Shown: positions 8,496 to 16,150, numbered from the stretch's first letter. The stretch is DNA of 64,000 nucleotides from Cohnella phaseoli (GCF_003386235.1 NZ_QRDZ01000004.1:62001-126000), one strand, 5' to 3'. The notes: a model not told the origin generated them from the letters alone. A program made the numbers and translations.

Positions 8496-8529
8496 AGAGA
8501 GGCGGGCCGCAATCCGTCCTCTCTTTTTT
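8496..8529 (+). terminator. Hairpin with T-run between ctaF and ctaG
   Basis: AGAGAGG pairs with CCTCTCT around a short GC-rich loop and is followed by TTTTTT. Its place between ctaF and ctaG suggests partial termination, giving less CtaG assembly factor than oxidase subunits. Confidence 0.65.
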
Positions 8530-8583
8530 CATGGATCTGTCTGCTGCAATTTGCATTCTGCATTCGAAAGGAGGTCGGCGACA

Positions 8584-9483
8584 ATGATGGGATTGGAATA
8601 TTTCTCTTTCGCAGATTTGTGGAGTCCGGCGTTTATGATCTTCATGATGGTGATTGTTGTCCTCTACACGTTCGTGGTCGGACCCTGGAGGCATCATTTC
8701 GCAGCCAGCGCGCCTGTGTCGGTTATGCGCCAGCTTTCGTTCATTTCGGCGATTCTGTTGCTATATTTGACCCAAGGCGGGCCGCTGAGCTTATTGGGGC
8801 ACTTGATGTTCACCTTCCATATGACCAATATGGCGCTCGCTTATATGCTCGTTCCGCCGATGCTGATCTACGGCATACCGGATTGGCTGTGGCGCGCCGC
8901 GTTCGGAGGGGCATTCTGGCAGAAGAAAATATTCCGCGTTTTGACGAATCCGATCGTTGGTATGCTGGCCTTCGTTATGCTGTTCTCCATGTACCACATG
9001 CCGGACAACCATGACTGGATCATGACGCATTTCACGGTTCACCGGATTTATTACGCGTTGATGTTTCTAAGCGCGATGTCTATGTGGTGGCATGTGTATT
9101 GTCCGATTCCGGAGTGGCGGCGTATGTCGCATATGCTGACATTGGCCTATATTTTCATGAGCGGTCTGCTGCTTACGCCGGCATGCGTGATGATCATCTT
9201 CGCAGGAAAGCCGTTATTCGGTGTTTATAACGATCCCGAGGTTTGGGCCAAAGCTATGGGATATTGCGTATCGGGAGATCCGGCCGAGCTGCTGAAGCAG
9301 TTCGAGGGTCCGAACTTTTTTAACCTGATGAGCGCAACGGACGACCAGCAGCTTGGAGGAATCGTCATGAAGCTGTTGCAGGAAGCCATTAACGTTGCGG
9401 CGTTGTACACGGTGTTCATGCAATGGTATCGCAGGGATCGCTCTCGCGACGAAGACAGCGTGCTGGAGCCGGCGGCGGAGTAA
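8584..9483 (+). CDS. ctaG: Cytochrome c oxidase assembly factor CtaG (caa3 type)
   Basis: This 299-aa multi-pass membrane protein of the Bacillus caa3_CtaG family is needed to make active caa3 oxidase, probably at the copper insertion step. ATG 8584 follows AAAGGAGG and is preferred over an upstream in-frame ATG at 8551. Conserved histidine and methionine-rich segments are seen in HLMFTFHMTNM, YHMPDNHDWIMTHFTVH and MWWHVYCPIPEW. It is the last gene of the cta operon, separated from ctaF by a hairpin. Confidence 0.93.
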   Translation: MMGLEYFSFADLWSPAFMIFMMVIVVLYTFVVGPWRHHFAASAPVSVMRQLSFISAILLLYLTQGGPLSLLGHLMFTFHMTNMALAYMLVPPMLIYGIPDWLWRAAFGGAFWQKKIFRVLTNPIVGMLAFVMLFSMYHMPDNHDWIMTHFTVHRIYYALMFLSAMSMWWHVYCPIPEWRRMSHMLTLAYIFMSGLLLTPACVMIIFAGKPLFGVYNDPEVWAKAMGYCVSGDPAELLKQFEGPNFFNLMSATDDQQLGGIVMKLLQEAINVAALYTVFMQWYRRDRSRDEDSVLEPAAE

Positions 9484-9520
9484 GCAGTTATTAACAATGT
9501 GTGACGATCCGGCTAAACGT

Positions 9521-9549
9521 TTGAACTGGGCCGTTCGTACAGGTACAAT
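9521..9549 (+). promoter_or_regulatory. Sigma-A promoter for the DUF420 gene
   Basis: TTGAAC (9521-9526), 17-bp spacer, TACAAT (9544-9549), placed about 50 bases before the start codon. Confidence 0.65.
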
Positions 9550-9600
9550 AGAGGAAAAAGCTTGGAATATCCTATCCGGCGATAGAACAGGTGGAAGCTT

Positions 9601-10062
9601 ATGTCCTGGTATGAGATTTTTCCGCTCGTAAGCACGAGCTTTATTCTAATTAGCGGGATCCTGGTCGCCATCGGCTGGCGGCTGATTATCCTGAAGAAGC
9701 GCGAGGCGCACGAGAAGGTGATGATCGCAGCGGCGATCGCGGCGAGCTTGTTCTTCATCATCTACGTATCCCGCACGATTTTCATCGGCAATACGACGTT
9801 TAACGGACCCGACAGCTTAAAAACGGTCTACTTGATCTTCCTGCTCTTCCACATCGTACTGGCGACCGTAGCTGCCGTCTTCGGCATCACGACGCTGACG
9901 TTGGCGTTCCGTAAGAAGTTCGCCAAGCATCGGAAGGTTGGACGAACGACCGCGACGATCTGGTTCGCTACCGTCATTACTGGCATTACCGTCTACGTGT
10001 TGCTGTACCTCATGTATCCGGGCGGCCACACGAAGCCGGTCATTCAGGCGATATTTGGGTAA
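9601..10062 (+). CDS. DUF420 membrane protein (CtaM/YozB family)
   Basis: The 153-aa protein has four membrane helices and matches the DUF420 family by its segments TTFNGPDSLKTVYLIFLLFH and KHRKVGRTT. The Staphylococcus aureus homologue CtaM is needed for maturation of a haem oxidase, and Bacillus homologues (YozB) lie near ctaG. Its place after ctaCDEFG fits a role in oxidase assembly. It has its own promoter (9521-9549) and a strong terminator. Confidence 0.88.
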   Translation: MSWYEIFPLVSTSFILISGILVAIGWRLIILKKREAHEKVMIAAAIAASLFFIIYVSRTIFIGNTTFNGPDSLKTVYLIFLLFHIVLATVAAVFGITTLTLAFRKKFAKHRKVGRTTATIWFATVITGITVYVLLYLMYPGGHTKPVIQAIFG

Positions 10063-10070
10063 TCGATGAA

Positions 10071-10122
10071 GCCGCTTCTCGATAACATCTTGATTGATGT
10101 TATTCGGGAGGCGGCTTTTTAT
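10071..10122 (+). terminator. Terminator after the oxidase genes
   Basis: A long hairpin pairs GCCGCTTC and GATAACATC with GATGTTAT and GGAGGCGGC, followed by TTTTTATTT. Confidence 0.9.
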
Positions 10123-10179
10123 TTGATTTGGCGACAGCGGAAGCTGTAGTCTTCTGCGAGCTCGTAAGCGGGCAGGTTA

Positions 10180-10613
10180 GTGTGCTTTGGAGCGCGGCCT
10201 CGGCCCCGTGTAGGCCAAAAAAGTGCCTCGGAGCTGCGGCACCGCTCCCGTGAAGGCCAAAAAAGTGCCTCGGAGCTGCGTCGCCGGCCCCGTGTAGGCC
10301 AAAAAAGTGCCTCGGAGCTGCGGCACCGCTCCCGTGAAGGCCAAAAAAGTGCCTCGGAGCTGCGTCGCCGGCCCCGTGTAGGCCAAAAAAGTGCCTCGGA
10401 GCTGCGTCGGCGCCATCGTGTAGGCTAAAAAAGTGCCTTGGGGCTGCGGCACCGCTCCCGTGAAGGCCCAAAAAGTGCCTCGGAGCTGCGTCGCCACCAT
10501 CGTGGAGGCCAAAAAAGTGCCTTGGGGCTGCTGCACCGCTCCCGTGAAGGCCAAAAAAAGTGTCTAGGGGCTGCGGCCCCGCCCTGTGTAGGCCAAAAAA
10601 ATGCCCCTAAAAC
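10180..10613. repeat. 42-bp tandem repeat array (ten full copies plus a degenerate one)
   Basis: The unit contains AGGCCAAAAAAGTGCCTCGG followed by AGCTGCG and a variable GC-rich dozen. The AGGCC anchor recurs at 10212, 10254, 10296, 10338 and 10380, then 10422, 10464, 10506, 10548 and about 10591: exactly 42 bases apart until the last copy, which has one extra A. Two unit types (GTAGG...GCCGGCCCC and GAAGG...CACCGCTCC) alternate in the first half, giving an 84-bp higher-order period. Copies near the right end have drifted more. Because 42 is a multiple of three, several frames are open through it on both strands, but none has a credible start or product. Copies are contiguous with no spacers, so it is not a CRISPR. 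Confidence 0.9.
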
Positions 10614-10698
10614 AAGCCGCGCAAGTCAGCTTAGCTTGATAACAGTGGGGCGTAACGCATATGGGGCTAGGGTGCGATGGGGAGCTATAACAGCCTGC

Positions 10699-10740
10699 AA
10701 TACTAAGGGATCGCTCTACTCCGAGCGATCCCTTAGTATT
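10699..10740. terminator. Perfect 18-bp inverted repeat overlapping the end of the LytTR gene
   Basis: Left arm 10699-10716 and right arm 10723-10740 are perfect complements around a 6-base loop. The right arm encodes the last residues of the minus-strand LytTR protein and its stop codon falls in the loop. The T-run (10739-10743) is on the plus-strand side, so as an intrinsic terminator it fits best for plus-strand transcripts, but the stem could stop or stabilise the agr-like transcript too. Confidence 0.6.
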
Positions 10741-11087
10741 TTTAAAGCTCTTTTGTAATTGCTCTCTGAGAAAATAACATACTTTTCCGTTCCCTCGAAA
10801 TAACCTTTGTATTGAAAAAACTCCGTTTTCTCAATACGACTTAATCGTCGATAATCCGCGACCTGAGCACGGTCTGTCTTCTCGAATTGGTAGCCCGAGT
10901 TGTTGAGATTATCGACAAGCACGCTCAGATTGCTCCCTAGCGTAAAGTAAAATTTTTCTGCTGCGGTGTGGACTTGAATTGTAGCTTCATAGAAGTGGAT
11001 GTATAGAATGGAGTCCATTGGCAACGACACGATGCCAGTTGCACCTTTAGGGTCTCTACTTACTGGGAGCTCCTTGATCCACTCCAT
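10716..11087 (-). CDS. Stand-alone LytTR DNA-binding protein
   Basis: The 123-aa protein is a single LytTR domain without receiver. Family features are LPMDSILYIHFYEATIQV (first strands), FEKTDRAQVADYRRLSRIEK (the usual F-RVHRS-VN region) and VIFSESNYKRAL (the last strand and helix, usually SR-Y). LytTR domains bind short direct repeats in promoters of AgrA/ComE-type regulons. Here the start ATG 11087 lies nine bases after the stop of the peptide gene, with GGAGGAG upstream, making it the last gene of the agr-like operon. Lacking a phosphorylation domain, it may be controlled by the membrane protein encoded first in the operon, as in streptococcal LytTR regulatory systems; this is inference. 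Confidence 0.85.
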   Translation of the reverse strand: MEWIKELPVSRDPKGATGIVSLPMDSILYIHFYEATIQVHTAAEKFYFTLGSNLSVLVDNLNNSGYQFEKTDRAQVADYRRLSRIEKTEFFQYKGYFEGTEKYVIFSESNYKRALKILRDRSE

Positions 11088-11096
11088 AAGCTCCTC

Positions 11097-11225
11097 CTAC
11101 TGCAATTCTTCAGGCATTTCAGGATCATACATCGCATATTGGCATGCAAAGGAAGCTTGTGCAAAGGCAACTAGTCCTAAAACAGTCGAAATCGTGAACA
11201 GAGCCATTAGCTTAATTTTTTTCAT
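11097..11225 (-). CDS. agrD: AgrD-type cyclic lactone autoinducer peptide precursor (42 aa)
   Basis: A short gene starts with ATG 11225, with GGAGGTG upstream, and ends with TAG at 11099-11097. The product begins with a basic amphipathic leader (MKKIKLMALFTISTVLGLVA), then the core FACQYAM, then an acidic tail YDPEMPEEL. This is the AgrD plan: leader, cysteine-containing ring, charged recognition tail. It aligns with staphylococcal AgrD (CDFIM then DEVEVPKEL), suggesting a five-residue thiolactone ring CQYAM. The gene overlaps the end of agrB by 14 bases, so the two are probably co-translated. The exact ends of the mature peptide cannot be read from sequence. Confidence 0.85.
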   Translation of the reverse strand: MKKIKLMALFTISTVLGLVAFAQASFACQYAMYDPEMPEELQ

Positions 11226-11754
11226 TCGCCTCACCTCCTCTGATAAAATGTACCAACGTCAAGGTTTGCAGGAGAAATGCTATAGCGAGAGATGGCGATT
11301 CAACAATAAAATTAACTGCTATAATCGCCCCTCCTGCCAGCTTAATGATATGGTGCTGCTTTATAATAGAGCGCTTTCCTTGAGGGGCGAATACGGTGCA
11401 CAAGATCAGACTTCCTACTGTTATTACAAAAGTATGGAGCGGCAGATGAATATACTCGGCTAGTAGCGGAACTGCATTAAATCCAATAATCGTAGTAACA
11501 ATACATGCAGTAGGTGAAGAAAAGTGCCGCCCGCCAGTAATTAATCGAAGCAAAGAAAAACCGACCATTACGATAAATACTTGTAGAGCCTTTCCGAACA
11601 TAAGGCCGATGCCTAATGATATGGAATTAATAATCGTATATGATATGACCGTCTCGATTGCGTATCTTTGCACAGGAAGACTGACAGGATGCTGAGGGTT
11701 TGCGGCGTGGATTTTAATTGCAAGATGGTTGGCAAGTCTATAGCTCCAGTTCAC
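11212..11754 (-). CDS. agrB: AgrB-type peptide processing protease/exporter
   Basis: This 180-aa membrane protein of the AgrB family is a cysteine endopeptidase that cuts and cyclises the AgrD precursor. The catalytic pair is visible in GGRHFSSPTAC: His and Cys are seven residues apart, as in AgrB His77/Cys84. About five membrane helices follow the N-terminal amphipathic region. GTG 11754 follows AAGGAGG and overlaps the end of the upstream membrane-protein gene by 17 bases; its own end overlaps agrD. The order sensor-like gene, agrB, agrD, LytTR differs from staphylococcal agrBDCA. Confidence 0.93.
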   Translation of the reverse strand: MNWSYRLANHLAIKIHAANPQHPVSLPVQRYAIETVISYTIINSISLGIGLMFGKALQVFIVMVGFSLLRLITGGRHFSSPTACIVTTIIGFNAVPLLAEYIHLPLHTFVITVGSLILCTVFAPQGKRSIIKQHHIIKLAGGAIIAVNFIVESPSLAIAFLLQTLTLVHFIRGGEANEKN

Positions 11755-12388
11755 TAGTTATTTCCTCCTTCTCCATACTTCTACTCAGAATTAGGAGTGC
11801 AACCAGCGTAAGTATTGCAGCGATTATTAAAGTAAGTAGCATATTTATATATACAAAACGTAACAGGATGGCAATAAGTAAGAGCTCAAGAACAACAAGC
11901 CAGAGATGTTTCCAACGCCATGAAGGAAATTCATAAGTAAACCCATAACCGTGAAAATAGTAGATGAAGGAGAAGGGAATCATAATGGCCGCGGTTAGGA
12001 TCTGTCCAAGTGCCAAATAACCAAGATTTCCTTGTACCATTTCAATACTGATTCCGAAAAAACCAAGAATAGGAACTACAAGCATTTGAATCACACTTAC
12101 GACAGCATAACCTGTAGTCATCATCACGGATGCCCACAAGAATCTAATTTTACTGACAAAATTAATAAAGAGGGTGTATGCAAGAAGATAAGTCAAAGGT
12201 ACGATAATCGTAAATTCGTTAATGATAGTTAAATCTCTCAATGAATAGGAAAATATCGCCAGAACAACACTCAAAACAAGCTTCTTCCAAATAAATTCTC
12301 TGAAGGGGAACCGAAACAACATATAGCTGGCTGATATAGTACAAAACGCTTCAAGGGTATAAATCGCTACGTAGATAATTGGCTCCAA
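11738..12388 (-). CDS. Polytopic membrane protein resembling an AgrC sensor domain without kinase
   Basis: TTG 12388 is chosen as start because GAAAGGAG lies nine bases upstream and a promoter ends about 34 bases upstream; the frame stays open to 12556 but without a ribosome site. The 216-aa product has about six or seven membrane helices and ends with a short charged tail, SRSMEKEEITSELEL. Size and topology match the N-terminal sensing half of AgrC-type kinases, but no histidine-kinase or ATPase segment follows, and the stop overlaps agrB. It may be the peptide receptor or an inhibitor that holds the LytTR protein at the membrane. Function is inferred from context only. Confidence 0.75.
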   Translation of the reverse strand: MEPIIYVAIYTLEAFCTISASYMLFRFPFREFIWKKLVLSVVLAIFSYSLRDLTIINEFTIIVPLTYLLAYTLFINFVSKIRFLWASVMMTTGYAVVSVIQMLVVPILGFFGISIEMVQGNLGYLALGQILTAAIMIPFSFIYYFHGYGFTYEFPSWRWKHLWLVVLELLLIAILLRFVYINMLLTLIIAAILTLVALLILSRSMEKEEITSELEL

Positions 12389-12421
12389 CCAACTACGCTC
12401 CTTTCGGCAGCCTCTGACTAG

Positions 12422-12450
12422 ATTATACATAATTTTCTTTTTTATTGGAA
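12422..12450 (-). promoter_or_regulatory. Candidate promoter of the agr-like operon
   Basis: On the reverse strand TTCCAA (12450-12445), 17-bp spacer, TATAAT (12427-12422). The -35 box is poor, which would fit a promoter needing an activator. Position supports the TTG 12388 start. Confidence 0.4.
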
Positions 12451-12570
12451 TATCTGAAATCAACAATCTGTTTTTCCCATAGTTCATAAATTGAACCAAA
12501 GAAGCTCGGATCGCATTACAATCTGAATATTTCCGATACAGCACCAAAACTCGCATGGGTAAAAAATCTG

Positions 12571-12590
12571 AAACGATTGTAAACGATTCA
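12571..12590 (+). promoter_or_regulatory. Direct-repeat operator of the first GH16 gene
   Basis: AAACGATTGT and AAACGATTCA form a 10-bp-period direct repeat ending four bases before the -35 box. The same element in the same position precedes the second GH16 gene (15884-15903). One helical turn between half-sites suggests binding of a dimer on one DNA face. Regulator unknown. Confidence 0.55.
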
Positions 12591-12593
12591 TAA

Positions 12594-12623
12594 TTGAGTG
12601 CGTTTTCTAGTGAATTCTATAAT
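12594..12623 (+). promoter_or_regulatory. Sigma-A promoter of the first GH16 gene
   Basis: TTGAGT (12594-12599), 18-bp spacer, TATAAT (12618-12623). Layout is identical to the promoter at 15907-15936. Confidence 0.65.
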
Positions 12624-12676
12624 GAATTGAGAGCTTCTAGACAGGAAAACGAATCATAGATAGGGGGCACAAGATT

Positions 12677-15600
12677 GTGACGAAGAAAACCGAGAAGACG
12701 ATCTTCGTGACACCTGATGTGGACGCAGAGATTGGTGTCAAATACGGCGCTGTGGGCGCGGCTGAGCCAGGGATCAAGGACAACGACGATCCTCAAACCG
12801 GCACGAGAAAATATAACGACTATGTGTTCACAAAGTGGTCTACGGGTGAAGTAAGGCATCCGTGGGCCGGGACGACCGCGTTTTCCAGCGTGTCCAACAA
12901 CACTGCAGTTCCGGGAGTGCCGCAGATTGAAGATAACCTGAGCGTTCCCAACATCCTCGACTGGATGCGCTTCACCAACGACGGGACCGGCGAGAAGATC
13001 AACCGTAAAATCAATGCGAATCTGCTGATAGCATCCTTCGCGGGTACCGTGAGCAACAGCCGCGGACACGGCCAGAACGAGGAGCGCAAAAATATCCGCC
13101 TTGCTTATATTGACGGCACAAACCCGGCGGGAGACAGCAGCAGTTGGTCCGTGGTCCGCACCGGAACGACAACCGCTCAGTTCACCGCTCCGTCCGCAGA
13201 GGGCGTCGAGCGCACGCTCGATGTTTACCTCACATTCCAGGCTACAGAAGCCCGGACGCTTACTATCAGCGCAACCATGCCCAAGCAGGGAGGCGGGCAA
13301 TACACGTATACCAAAACCGAGACATTAGCTCCCCTGAATGCCTCCAACAACATCAGCGGTCGGTATGCTGCAAAGTTCTCCTTCACTTATACAGGAGATG
13401 CCGGCAAAGCGCCGCTGACCGTCAGCTTCTCCCTGAATAACACGAGCGGGAATATGGGCGTTCACGGCGTACGGCTCTCCGAAGGAGCGCCTGCACCGCA
13501 GATTTACATGACCGTTCCTGACTTGGATAATGAAAAATATGCGATTGTCGTGCCTGCCTCGCTTTTCCAGCGGCGTTATTTTCCCGTCAGAGTAGTTGAT
13601 TCGACCGGCGCGTTGGTGAACGATCCGGCTGTTACCTATTCCTACGCGGGTATATCCCCCAATGCGGCCGGGCAGAACGACATCCCCGGAATTACGATCG
13701 GAAGCGACGGGATGCTCTACGTTCGCCCGAATACCGCGGAAACGATGACGATTGCCGTTACCGCCTCTGCCACAGTGAACGGGACGCCTGTATCCGCAAC
13801 GCGCAATGTGCGGATCGTCAAGGACGCAAAAATTAAGGATTGGCCGACCCGCAAGGCAGAGGATGGCCCGGAAGGCAAAAATGCCGTCGACTGGAAACTG
13901 TTTTTCAATGACGAGTTTGACGGACCTGAGTTGGATACGACCGCGTGGATTCCTCAGTATCTGAACAGTTGGGCGATCAACAAGGACAACAGCGAAGCCA
14001 AATATGAAATCGTGAAAGACGAGAACGGCAACGGTTATCTGGCGCTGGGGACCAAGGAACAGCGGCCCGACTTTAGCGAGGGTTTCAACGGCACCAACGA
14101 CGGCGGCGATCAGCCTATCGTTTCTCTCTATTCCCGCGACCGTCACCACCAGCACTTGCTGGAGGAGGGGCGCGGCAATGCCTTAGACCCGAACCTGCCC
14201 GATTTTGATGGCCTCGTGACTACCAAGTACGGCTACTTCGAGACTCGCCTGCGTCTGCCCAGCACCGGCGACGGCGCACACTTTGCCTGGTGGATGATCG
14301 GTGCTCAGGACGACTCGCATCCGACTCAGGCTTTGTCCGGTCCGAAGCCTGCCGGAACCAGATACGGCGCCGGCAGCGGCTCGCAAATGTACGACCTCGG
14401 CCCCGGCGGCTGGGGCAACTATGTATTCTACACCACCGACCAGGGCGTAGAGTACGACATTCTGGAGATTACGGCCGACAAGAACAGCCCGAACGGCGAA
14501 TACAATCGCTGGCTCCCGGTCATTCACAAGAACGGCTCCCGCTCGTCTCCGTCCCATCCCGCCGAAGGACGCTGGTGGGCTGGCGTAGACGTAAGCGAGA
14601 TACCTAACCCGGTCGCTAGTCCTTACGGAAAATATAATTACACGACGCACACCGAGGACGGCTACACCGGGGGGAGAGATGCGTATCAGGAGTTCCATAT
14701 CTACGGATTTGAATGGGATGAAACCGGTACGAAAATGTACATCGACGGCCGTCCGGTTTATGTCTCCACTCGTACCGCAGACTATCGCATGTTAACGATT
14801 CTCAGTGTCTACTTGGGGCGCAACGATGAAGGCGACGGTTACGGTCATGATCACGGATACTGGCCGAAGGAAGCGATATTCGACTATTTCCGCATTTATA
14901 AGAAGAAAGATCCGGTCCCTACGTCCATCGTGATCAACGGACTGAAGGATGCGGAGGGCAAATCTGTGGAAGGCCGCCACAACACTTCATGGGACTATTT
15001 TCAACAGGGATCGACCGTTAATCTATCCGCCACAGTACTGGATCAGTTTGGGAAGCCTTACGATATTTCCGGAAATCCCAATCTGTCCATCAAGTGGCGT
15101 TTCTCCGACGACATCGGCGGCTCGAAGCCGTTAGCAAGCGGAAGTGTAAATCTGGTTGGCGGGGCAAGCGTGACGTACCCTGCGGGTTTCAGCGCGACGA
15201 CAATGAACGGTCTTGTCTTGAACGCAGACACGGGAGAGCTGATCGTCGCGGCCAACGCCGCCATGGATCAGGATATTTTCCTGACGGCTTATCTGGCCGA
15301 TTCCGGAGATTCCAGCGGCTACTACGGAGGCATATTCACAGTTGTCGACGAGCACGTAACCAATGAGAACTGCCGCAATCGGGCCAAGTTCCAGGAAACC
15401 AAACACATCAAAGTTTCCAGCGAAGCGCCCAAGCCGCATCGGATCTTCTTTGACAACCCGGCGATGGCGATTGCGCCTGGCGAGACTCTCAACGTGAAAG
15501 CCACGGTGTATGACCAGTACAATAACCCAATGCCTGACGAAACGCTGCAGTATGTTCTTTCCAAGGACGTCACGCTCCGTGCGACCGTGGATCTGAGCGG

Positions 15601-15763
15601 CAGCGGCGTAACTCTGGCCGGCAGTAACTTAACCGCCGCTACGAACGCCGTACAGGGGAAGCAGATCATAGTCCGTGCTAAACTGAACGGCGACGTGTAT
15701 CAAAATCTTGCTCTGAAAGTAGACGGTGCGCCGCTAACGGAGACGAAGGCTCCAGGGCTTTAA
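12677..15763 (+). CDS. GH16 family glycoside hydrolase paralogue lacking signal peptide and SLH anchor
   Basis: The 1028-aa product starts at GTG 12677, preceded by AGGGGG. From about residue 10 it matches residues about 440-1455 of the 1885-aa protein encoded just downstream. Modules in order: beta-sandwich module (about 25-280), Ig-like segment (280-395), GH16 catalytic domain (about 400-745) and two Ig-like modules. The GH16 catalytic signature EYDILE is at about residue 592. GH16 enzymes cut beta-1,3/1,4-glucans or galactans such as laminarin and agar; the substrate is not clear. It has no signal peptide, no InlB-like repeats and no SLH domains, so as encoded it would stay in the cytoplasm. 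Its first residues look like new sequence joined to the middle of the ancestral gene. It may be a decaying duplicate. Confidence 0.85.
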   Translation: MTKKTEKTIFVTPDVDAEIGVKYGAVGAAEPGIKDNDDPQTGTRKYNDYVFTKWSTGEVRHPWAGTTAFSSVSNNTAVPGVPQIEDNLSVPNILDWMRFTNDGTGEKINRKINANLLIASFAGTVSNSRGHGQNEERKNIRLAYIDGTNPAGDSSSWSVVRTGTTTAQFTAPSAEGVERTLDVYLTFQATEARTLTISATMPKQGGGQYTYTKTETLAPLNASNNISGRYAAKFSFTYTGDAGKAPLTVSFSLNNTSGNMGVHGVRLSEGAPAPQIYMTVPDLDNEKYAIVVPASLFQRRYFPVRVVDSTGALVNDPAVTYSYAGISPNAAGQNDIPGITIGSDGMLYVRPNTAETMTIAVTASATVNGTPVSATRNVRIVKDAKIKDWPTRKAEDGPEGKNAVDWKLFFNDEFDGPELDTTAWIPQYLNSWAINKDNSEAKYEIVKDENGNGYLALGTKEQRPDFSEGFNGTNDGGDQPIVSLYSRDRHHQHLLEEGRGNALDPNLPDFDGLVTTKYGYFETRLRLPSTGDGAHFAWWMIGAQDDSHPTQALSGPKPAGTRYGAGSGSQMYDLGPGGWGNYVFYTTDQGVEYDILEITADKNSPNGEYNRWLPVIHKNGSRSSPSHPAEGRWWAGVDVSEIPNPVASPYGKYNYTTHTEDGYTGGRDAYQEFHIYGFEWDETGTKMYIDGRPVYVSTRTADYRMLTILSVYLGRNDEGDGYGHDHGYWPKEAIFDYFRIYKKKDPVPTSIVINGLKDAEGKSVEGRHNTSWDYFQQGSTVNLSATVLDQFGKPYDISGNPNLSIKWRFSDDIGGSKPLASGSVNLVGGASVTYPAGFSATTMNGLVLNADTGELIVAANAAMDQDIFLTAYLADSGDSSGYYGGIFTVVDEHVTNENCRNRAKFQETKHIKVSSEAPKPHRIFFDNPAMAIAPGETLNVKATVYDQYNNPMPDETLQYVLSKDVTLRATVDLSGSGVTLAGSNLTAATNAVQGKQIIVRAKLNGDVYQNLALKVDGAPLTETKAPGL

Positions 15764-15802
15764 AAACACAGTGTAAAACGCGAGCGAAATAGCTGTTTCA
15801 GG

Positions 15803-15843
15803 CGAACGCCTCTGCACCCCCTTTGCGGGAGACAGGGGCGTTC
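15803..15843 (+). terminator. Terminator-like hairpin after the first GH16 gene
   Basis: GAACGCCTCTG and CAGGGGCGTTC pair around CACCCCCTTTGCGGGAGA. The T-run after it is poor (TTCATTCAT). Confidence 0.65.
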
Positions 15844-15883
15844 ATTCATGTAATGGTAGATTCGGCCATGGGTAAAAAATCTA

Positions 15884-15903
15884 AAACGATTGTAAACGAT
15901 TCA
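15884..15903 (+). promoter_or_regulatory. Direct-repeat operator of the SLH-GH16 gene
   Basis: AAACGATTGT followed by AAACGATTCA, identical to 12571-12590. The flanking bases GGGTAAAAAATCT are also shared, so the regulatory region was duplicated along with the gene. Confidence 0.55.
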
Positions 15904-15906
15904 AAA

Positions 15907-15936
15907 TTGAAAGCGGTTTCCTGGGAGGCCTATAAT
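15907..15936 (+). promoter_or_regulatory. Sigma-A promoter of the SLH-GH16 gene
   Basis: TTGAAA (15907-15912), 18-bp spacer, TATAAT (15931-15936). About 200 bases of untranslated leader follow before ATG 16151; I see no clear structure in it. Confidence 0.65.
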
Positions 15937-16150
15937 GAATTCTAGGAGCTCCTAAGCAGGCAAAAGATTCGTACGAAGGCTTAAAGTAAAACGATGTAAA
16001 TCCAGGGGTGTAATCGTCTCGTTGTCTCTTGTGTTTTTCACGAAGTCGTATGATTGGAAAAAAAGAAATAGAGGAAGGAGCGTCTTCGTCAACGGCGTAT
16101 CCACTAAAGGCACGATTATCGAACAACATTAGATCCAGGAGGAGCGCGCA

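Noticed and set aside
10100..10554. Repeat-encoded open frames on both strands (GLHGSGAAAPRHFF- and GQKSASELRHRSRE-type peptides)
   Set aside because: The 42-bp unit is a multiple of three, so open frames arise automatically. No ribosome site or conserved ends are seen, and three frames are open at once.
10180..10613. CRISPR array
   Set aside because: Repeats are contiguous with no unique spacers, and no cas genes are nearby.
12389..12556. N-terminal extension of the agr-associated membrane protein
   Set aside because: No ribosome site near ATG 12556, and the likely promoter (12422-12450) lies inside this extension.
12571..12590. LytTR binding site for the neighbouring LytTR protein
   Set aside because: LytTR sites are 9-bp repeats about 21 bases apart; these half-sites repeat every 10 bases and match the consensus poorly.
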